The notes under the pieces were generated by a model. It made no database searches and was not told where the DNA came from. It was given only the letters and a program-made list of their open reading frames with translations. The position numbers and the translations under genes are program-made. A DNA stretch of 64,000 nucleotides from Pseudomonas viridiflava. Lineage in GTDB: Bacteria > Pseudomonadota > Gammaproteobacteria > Pseudomonadales > Pseudomonadaceae. Of the stretch, positions 57,422 through 64,000 are shown piece by piece (positions within the stretch are counted from its first letter, which is position 1; every line of letters starts with the position of its first letter). The stretch covers positions 682,001 through 746,000 of the forward strand of contig NZ_UTIQ01000001.1 of NCBI RefSeq assembly GCF_900582625.1, read 5' to 3'.

Positions 57422-57580
57422 ACCAGACACTCCAGGGTTGTCAGGCTCAGGCGGCTAAGCTCAAACTAGCCGTCTGTTGCCGGCCCTATAAGGCCGACGA
57501 CCGAAAAATTTGCAGGTGTGGATACGAAACCAACGCGGTTCACGCCTGCCGAACAACGACAAGGACGCGGAGTTTACTAG

Positions 57581-59191
<1,611 letters not shown>

Positions 59192-59205
59192 AACGGCGCT
59201 GTTCG

Positions 59206-59266
59206 TGTGGGAGCGGCTTTAGCCGCGATGTTTTTCCGGAGCATCGCGGCTAAAGCCGCTCCTACA
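59206..59266. repeat. REP doublet (REPIN)
   Basis: GTGGGAGCGGCTTTAGCCGC at about 59206-59225 and its inverted partner GCGGCTAAAGCCGCTCCTAC at about 59246-59265. They pair into a long hairpin around TTTTTCCGGA. It lies 15 bases after the pepA stop and 36 before holC. Confidence 0.88.
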
Positions 59267-59301
59267 AAGAGCGTTTTACGCATCTGAGAACCCACTCCAC
59301 C

Positions 59302-59721
59302 ATGCCCCGCATCGAATTCTACGTCCTGTCCTCCACCGCCCCCGCCGACCGCCTGCGCGCGGCGTGTCAGTTGGCGATGAAGGCCTGGCGCCACGGTATG
59401 CCGGTGTTCATGCGCGCCAGCGATGAAGCGCAATGCAGCGAGGTGGACGAACTTTTGTGGCGTTTCAAGGCCGAAACCTTCGTACCCCACAGCCTGCACC
59501 GCGACGCACCGGATGCGCCGGTGGTGATTGGCCTGGACGACGAGCCGGCGGCCAGCCAAGGCTTGCTCATCAACCTCAACAGCAGCCTGTCACCCCATGT
59601 GCAGCGTTTCAGCCGGGTGATCGAAATCGTTAACCAGCAACCCGAACAATTGGCGAGCTCGCGGGAAAACTTCCGCACCTACCGCCAGCAGGGTTATGAC
59701 CCCAAGCGAGTTGAACTGTAG
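59302..59721 (+). CDS. holC: DNA polymerase III chi subunit
   Basis: Clamp-loader accessory protein that binds SSB. The 139-aa protein starts MPRIEFYVLSSTAPADRLR and has the family features ACQLAMKAWRHGMPVFMRA, LLWRFKAETFVPH and FRTYRQQGYDPKRVEL. Conserved pepA-holC-valS order. Confidence 0.95.
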   Translation: MPRIEFYVLSSTAPADRLRAACQLAMKAWRHGMPVFMRASDEAQCSEVDELLWRFKAETFVPHSLHRDAPDAPVVIGLDDEPAASQGLLINLNSSLSPHVQRFSRVIEIVNQQPEQLASSRENFRTYRQQGYDPKRVEL

Positions 59722-59728
59722 CCTGCCC

Positions 59729-60310
59729 ATGGACACACCAAAACCGCCGCAAAAGCCCCACCACCTGCTCGACGACCTGGAGTCGATTCGTGAGTTTCTG
59801 AGCCACAAGGAACCCACCGGTCCAGGCGTTACCGACGATTTTGCCGATTTGCCGCTGCTCACCGACTCGGTGGAAATGGGCCAGATTCCGCTGCTCTCCG
59901 ACATCGTTGCGCCCGGCCCCACGGCGCCAGCTCATGTCACCGCACAGCCCCCGCTTCATTCAGCGCCACCACCGCCGCCTGAGCCGCAGCCGCGCCCGAG
60001 CATTCCCGCCGCGCCCGCCCATGTGCCGCCGCCTGCGGTCGCCCGCCCCGACCCATCGCCGGCTGCGCTAACGCCGCCACCGCCATCCGCCTCAGCGCCC
60101 GCGCCGGCGAGCACCGCCCAAGCGGCGCAGCGCAGCGTAATGACCAGCAACACCACCAGCGACCTGCTGCGCCTGGACGCTGAACTGCGCGCCGCCGCGC
60201 AGTTGATTCTGCAAGACGTCATCGACGACTTCGTGCCGCAAATTGAAGCCGAACTCAAACGTCGCCTTGAAGCGCGCCTGACCCGACTGTTGCCGCCGCG
60301 TAAGGGTTGA
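59729..60310 (+). CDS. Pro/Ala-rich protein between holC and valS, function unknown
   Basis: 193-aa protein in three parts. The N terminus (1-60) has [19 protein letters not shown] and a duplicated short motif, LPLLTDSV and IPLLSDIV. A disordered Pro/Ala linker (about 65-140) follows. The C-terminal helical segment (about 145-190) reads [20 protein letters not shown] with basic residues after it. The ATG at 59729 is 8 bases after holC. It is not a domain family I can name. The conserved place beside holC suggests a replication or clamp-loader link, but that is inference. Confidence 0.8.
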   Translation: MDTPKPPQKPHHLLDDLESIREFLSHKEPTGPGVTDDFADLPLLTDSVEMGQIPLLSDIVAPGPTAPAHVTAQPPLHSAPPPPPEPQPRPSIPAAPAHVPPPAVARPDPSPAALTPPPPSASAPAPASTAQAAQRSVMTSNTTSDLLRLDAELRAAAQLILQDVIDDFVPQIEAELKRRLEARLTRLLPPRKG

Positions 60311-60370
60311 GCCGGCTCAATGGCTCGCCCGCCTTGCCGGCGAGTCACGCCTTAACCCGCCCTAAAAGAC

Positions 60371-60398
60371 CGTCATCCCCGCGAAAGCGGGGATCCAG
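60371..60398. repeat. GTCATCCCCGCGAAAGCGGGGATCCA palindrome
   Basis: ATCCCCGC at about 60375-60382 pairs perfectly with GCGGGGAT at 60386-60393. Elements of the form TCATTCCCGCG-AAAG-CGGGAATCCA are scattered in many proteobacteria, and the layout recalls neisserial dRS3 repeats. It lies in the 266-base gap before valS; nothing else is seen there. Confidence 0.6.
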
Positions 60399-60576
60399 GC
60401 TCGCGCAGAGGGATGCGATTTCAAAGCAGCCGCAACCATTTCCCCGTGGACCGCTGAAAACCCCGGCAAACCGGTGCTCCACCCCAACCCCGCATCACTC
60501 GCGTTCCCCGATCGCAGCCATCCCCGTTATACTTCCCGGCTTTCCGATTAGCTGCCAAAACAGGGTCCCGATCCGC

Positions 60577-63408
60577 ATGGACAAGACGTACCAGCCCCAC
60601 GCCATTGAAACCTCCTGGTACGAAACCTGGGAGTCGAAGAACTATTTCGCCCCGCAAGGTAGCGGCGACTCCTACACCATCATGATCCCGCCGCCGAACG
60701 TCACCGGCAGCCTGCACATGGGCCACGGCTTCAACAACGCGATCATGGATGCGCTGATTCGCTTTCGTCGGATGCAAGGCCGCAACACCCTCTGGCAGCC
60801 CGGCACCGACCACGCCGGCATCGCCACGCAAATGCTGGTAGAGCGTCAAATCGGCGCCCAAGGCCTGAGCCGCCACGACCTGGGTCGTGAAAAATTCCTG
60901 GAAAAAGTCTGGGAATGGAAAGGTCAGTCCGGCGGCAACATCAGCCGGCAAATTCGCCGCCTCGGCTCTTCCGTTGACTGGAGCCGCGAAAAATTCACCA
61001 TGGACCCCGACCTGTCAGAAGCCGTGCAGGAAGCGTTCGTGCGCTTGCATGAAGACGGCCTGATCTATCGCGGCAAGCGTCTGGTGAACTGGGACACCAA
61101 GCTGCACACCGCCATTTCCGACCTGGAAGTGGAAAACCACGACGAGAAAGGTTTCCTCTGGAACCTGCGTTACCCGCTGGCCGACGGCGCCAAAACCGCC
61201 GATGGTCTGGGTTACCTGGTGGTCGCCACCACCCGCCCGGAAACCCTGCTGGGCGACAGCGCCGTCGCCGTGCACCCGAGCGACGAGCGCTATCAGGCGT
61301 TGATCGGCAAATTTGTTGAGCTGCCTTTGGTTGGCCGCCGCATCCCTATCGTGGCCGACGAATACTGCGACCCCGAATTCGGCACCGGCTGCGTGAAAAT
61401 CACCCCGGCGCATGACTTCAACGACTACGAAGTGGGCAAGCGCCACAACCTGCCGCTGATCAACGTACTGGACAAGAACGCCGCCCTGCTTGGCCGCGCC
61501 CAGGTGTTCAACATCGACGGCAGCGTCAACGCCGAGTTCGAAGCCAGCCTGCCGCAGCAATACGCCGGCCTCGACCGCTTCGTCGCGCGCAAACAAATGG
61601 TTGCCGACCTCGACGCCCTGGGTTTGCTGGAAAAGGTCGATGACCACGCACTGAAAGTGCCGAAGGGCGACCGCTCGGGCACCGTGATCGAGCCGTGGCT
61701 GACAGATCAGTGGTACGTGTCCACCAAGCCCCTGGCCGAAAAAGCCATCGCCGTGGTCGAGAGCGGCGAGATTCAATTCGTGCCCAAGCAGTACGAAAAC
61801 ATGTACTTCAGTTGGATGCGCGACATTCAAGACTGGTGCATTAGCCGCCAGCTCTGGTGGGGCCACCGCATTCCGGCCTGGTACGACGAAGCCGGCCAGG
61901 TTTATGTAGGCCGTGACGAAGCAGAAGTGCGCGCCAAGCACAACCTCGGCGACATCGCCCTGCGCCAGGATGAAGACGTGCTCGACACCTGGTTCAGCTC
62001 GGGCCTGTGGACCTTCTCGACCCTCGGCTGGCCCAACCAGACCGAAGCGCTGAAAACCTTCCACCCCACCGACGTGCTGGTGACCGGCTTCGACATCATC
62101 TTCTTCTGGGTAGCCCGGATGATCATGCTATCCACCCACCTGACCGGGCAGATTCCGTTCAAGACCGTGTACGTGCACGGTCTGGTGCGCGACGGCCAGG
62201 GCCAGAAAATGTCCAAGTCCAAGGGCAACGTGCTCGACCCATTGGACATCGTCGACGGCATCGACCTCGACACCCTGCTGGAAAAACGCACCAGCGGCCT
62301 GATGCAGCCGAAAATGGCCGAGAAAATCGCCAAGCAAACCAAGGCTGAATTCCCCGAAGGCATCGCCAGCTACGGCACCGACGCCCTGCGCTTCACTTTC
62401 TGCTCGCTGGCCTCCACCGGCCGCGACATCAAGTTCGACATGGGCCGCGTCGAGGGCTACCGCAACTTCTGCAACAAGCTGTGGAACGCCGCGAACTTCG
62501 TGATCGAAAACACCGATGGCCAGGACACTGGCGTTAACGGTGAAGAAGTCGACTTGTCGTCGGTAGACCGCTGGATCATCTCCCAGCTGCAACGCACCGA
62601 AGCCGAAGTAACCCGTCAACTGGACAATTTCCGCTTCGACCTCGCTGCACAAAGCCTCTACGAATTCGTGTGGGACGAGTACTGCGCCTGGTACTTGGAA
62701 CTGGTTAAACCGGTTCTGTGGGATGAGAACGCGCCGATCGAACGTCAGCGCGGCACCCGTCGCACGCTGGTGCGCGTGCTCGAAGTCATCCTGCGCCTGG
62801 CGCACCCGTTCATGCCGTTTATCACCGAAGAAATCTGGCAACGCATCAAAGCGCAGGCCGGCGTCAGCGGTGAAACCATCATGCTGCAAGCCTGGCCCGT
62901 GGCTAACGAAACACGCATCGATGCCGCTGCCGAAGGCGATATCGAATGGGTGAAGGCGCTGATGCTCGGCCTGCGCCAGATTCGCGGCGAAATGAACATC
63001 TCCATGGCCAAACGCATCGACGTGTTCCTGCAAAACGTCAGCAGCGAAGACCAGCGTCGCCTCAACGACAACGCACCGCTGCTGAACAAGCTGGCGAAAC
63101 TCGACACCGTCACGGTGCTCGCGGCCGGCGCCGAAGCGCCCATGTCGGCCACCGCGCTGGTTGGCGACATGCAGGTGCTGGTGCCCATGGCCGGGCTGAT
63201 CGACAAGGACGCAGAACTGGCGCGCCTGGACAAAGAGATTCAACGTCTCACCCAGGAAGTGCAACGTGTTGGCGGCAAACTCGGCAACGCCGCGTTCGTC
63301 GACAAGGCACCCGCCGACGTCATCGCCAAGGAGCGCGCCAAGCTGGCCGAGGCCGAACAGGCCGTGGCCAAGTTCAATGAACAGCGCGATCGCATCGCCA
63401 GCCTCTAA
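60577..63408 (+). CDS. valS: Valyl-tRNA synthetase
   Basis: Class Ia synthetase with editing domain. The ATG at 60577 ([19 protein letters not shown]) gives 943 aa; the upstream in-frame extension is non-coding in character. Motifs: HIGH variant HMGH in [13 protein letters not shown]1 editing domain (about 190-400, [18 protein letters not shown]), KMSKS in [10 protein letters not shown], and a C-terminal coiled coil (from about 880) that clamps tRNA-Val. Confidence 0.97.
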   Translation: MDKTYQPHAIETSWYETWESKNYFAPQGSGDSYTIMIPPPNVTGSLHMGHGFNNAIMDALIRFRRMQGRNTLWQPGTDHAGIATQMLVERQIGAQGLSRHDLGREKFLEKVWEWKGQSGGNISRQIRRLGSSVDWSREKFTMDPDLSEAVQEAFVRLHEDGLIYRGKRLVNWDTKLHTAISDLEVENHDEKGFLWNLRYPLADGAKTADGLGYLVVATTRPETLLGDSAVAVHPSDERYQALIGKFVELPLVGRRIPIVADEYCDPEFGTGCVKITPAHDFNDYEVGKRHNLPLINVLDKNAALLGRAQVFNIDGSVNAEFEASLPQQYAGLDRFVARKQMVADLDALGLLEKVDDHALKVPKGDRSGTVIEPWLTDQWYVSTKPLAEKAIAVVESGEIQFVPKQYENMYFSWMRDIQDWCISRQLWWGHRIPAWYDEAGQVYVGRDEAEVRAKHNLGDIALRQDEDVLDTWFSSGLWTFSTLGWPNQTEALKTFHPTDVLVTGFDIIFFWVARMIMLSTHLTGQIPFKTVYVHGLVRDGQGQKMSKSKGNVLDPLDIVDGIDLDTLLEKRTSGLMQPKMAEKIAKQTKAEFPEGIASYGTDALRFTFCSLASTGRDIKFDMGRVEGYRNFCNKLWNAANFVIENTDGQDTGVNGEEVDLSSVDRWIISQLQRTEAEVTRQLDNFRFDLAAQSLYEFVWDEYCAWYLELVKPVLWDENAPIERQRGTRRTLVRVLEVILRLAHPFMPFITEEIWQRIKAQAGVSGETIMLQAWPVANETRIDAAAEGDIEWVKALMLGLRQIRGEMNISMAKRIDVFLQNVSSEDQRRLNDNAPLLNKLAKLDTVTVLAAGAEAPMSATALVGDMQVLVPMAGLIDKDAELARLDKEIQRLTQEVQRVGGKLGNAAFVDKAPADVIAKERAKLAEAEQAVAKFNEQRDRIASL

Positions 63409-63420
63409 GCTCTCTACTCC

Positions 63421-63447
63421 ACGGCCCTGATTTTCAGGGCCGTTTCT
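63421..63447 (+). terminator. Rho-independent terminator after valS
   Basis: ACGGCCCTG/CAGGGCCGT stem with a 5-base loop and TTTCTT, 12 bases after the stop. Confidence 0.85.
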
Positions 63448-63463
63448 TATCGAGGTCGCCGCC

Positions 63464-63760
63464 ATGGATGTCAGCAAAACCAAAAGCAGCTACTACCGCC
63501 GCCTGTACGTGGCGTGGTTGATCGACAGCGGCGGCGCCACCAATGTGCCGGCCTTGGTGGGTGTCACCGGCATGCCTCGGCGTACCGCTCAAGACACCTT
63601 GCTGGCCCTGGCCGACCTGGATATCGACTGTCACTTCGCCCAGCAAGCCGGCGAACGCAACAACGCCGGGCACTACGAAATTCGTAGTTGGGGCGCCATC
63701 GACAAACAGTGGATCGGCGCCAACCTGCCACAAATAAAGCGCGTTCTGGGTTATCCGTAA
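63464..63760 (+). CDS. Small helix-turn-helix protein
   Basis: 98-aa winged-helix protein. The HTH can be placed at [22 protein letters not shown] (about residues 28-50), followed by a wing-like segment ([18 protein letters not shown]). The next gene, rlmF, begins within its stop codon (TAATG). A conserved small hypothetical at this position in pseudomonads; regulator target unknown. Confidence 0.82.
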   Translation: MDVSKTKSSYYRRLYVAWLIDSGGATNVPALVGVTGMPRRTAQDTLLALADLDIDCHFAQQAGERNNAGHYEIRSWGAIDKQWIGANLPQIKRVLGYP

Positions 63761-64000
63761 TGTCCGCAAAAAAACCAGCACCGCCTGAGAAGAAGGCCGT
63801 GCTGCACCCGCGCAACCGCCATCAAGGCCGTTACGACTTTGCCCAGATGATCAAAGCCAGCCCAGAGCTGGGCGCCTTTCTGATCATCAACCCCTACGGC
63901 AAGCAAAGCATCGACTTCGCTAACCCCGCTGCGGTGAAAGCCTTTAATCGGGCGTTGCTTCAGCAGTTCTATGGCGTTCGCGGCTGGGACATTCCGCCGG
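63760..64000 (+). CDS. rlmF: 23S rRNA (adenine-1618-N6)-methyltransferase RlmF (N-terminal part)
   Basis: The first 80 codons are in the window and the gene runs off the right edge. The sequence [13 protein letters not shown] near the N terminus and [25 protein letters not shown] match the RlmF/YbiN family, which methylates A1618 of 23S rRNA. The SAM-binding NPPF motif lies outside. The ATG shares one base with the stop of the HTH gene. Confidence 0.9.
   Translation, partial: MSAKKPAPPEKKAVLHPRNRHQGRYDFAQMIKASPELGAFLIINPYGKQSIDFANPAAVKAFNRALLQQFYGVRGWDIPP

Noticed and set aside
60307..60576. Upstream in-frame extension of valS
   Set aside because: Ninety extra codons run through a palindromic repeat and low-quality coding sequence; the conserved protein starts at [11 protein letters not shown].
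62128..63483. 451-codon open frame on the minus strand opposite valS
   Set aside because: Antisense shadow of valS and its terminator; no motif.

Overview
The window is a stretch of Pseudomonas chromosome (Gammaproteobacteria), identified from gene order and protein identity: rseP-dxr-cdsA-uppS-frr-pyrH-tsf-rpsB, map-glnD-dapC-dapD, der-bamB-yfgM-hisS-ispG-rodZ-pilW-rlmN-ndk, the isc operon, queA-tgt-yajC-secD-secF, lptF/lptG and pepA-holC-valS follow each other as in that genus. Base composition is GC-rich, and several copies of Pseudomonas-type REP elements lie between genes. Almost everything is housekeeping core. No phage, IS element, CRISPR array or rRNA was seen. There is one tRNA (Leu, CAA).

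Layout. 1-6.9 kb, minus strand: the end of a long isoprenoid/phospholipid/translation cluster, from rpsB and tsf (each followed by a terminator) through pyrH, frr, uppS, cdsA and dxr to a truncated rseP. 7.3-13.6 kb, plus strand: map, glnD (PII uridylyltransferase), dapC, an ArsC/YffB-like protein and dapD, combining nitrogen sensing with lysine/diaminopimelate synthesis. 13.7-17.5 kb: the CsdA-CsdE sulfur relay and TcdA, which make the ct6A tRNA modification, with an unusual alpha/beta-hydrolase lipoprotein between them. 17.8-22.3 kb is the accessory part: an NdvB-like GH17-GT2 beta-glucan synthase and a short TpsA/filamentous-haemagglutinin-like secreted protein without a visible transporter partner. 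22.3-24.3 kb: an omega-amidase and a methionine/glutamine-type aminotransferase that probably act together.

24.7-34.3 kb, minus strand: Der, BamB, YfgM-like, HisS, IspG, RodZ, PilW, RlmN, Ndk. 34.1-39.6 kb: iscR-iscS-iscU-iscA-hscB-hscA-fdx-iscX, with a readable IscR-type site over the iscR promoter. 39.7-48.4 kb: cysE, trmJ, suhB (plus strand), a glycine-zipper protein, secF-secD-yajC-tgt-queA. 48.8-53.8 kb: a five-gene MarR / FUSC permease / DUF1656 / HlyD / outer-membrane-factor efflux operon in which all four junctions are 4-base stop/start overlaps. 54.2-64 kb: a cold-shock protein, an RDD membrane protein, lptG-lptF (minus strand), then pepA, holC, an uncharacterised Pro/Ala-rich protein, valS, a small HTH protein and the start of rlmF (plus strand).

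No wholly new system is apparent. The items most worth a second look are the orphan TpsA-like gene, the hydrolase with Asp at the nucleophile elbow, the structured rpsB leader with a 12-bp direct repeat, the tightly coupled MarR-FUSC operon with an operator over its -10 box, a perfect 31-bp inverted repeat with a related single copy 30 kb away, and the Pro/Ala-rich protein next to holC with a duplicated short motif.
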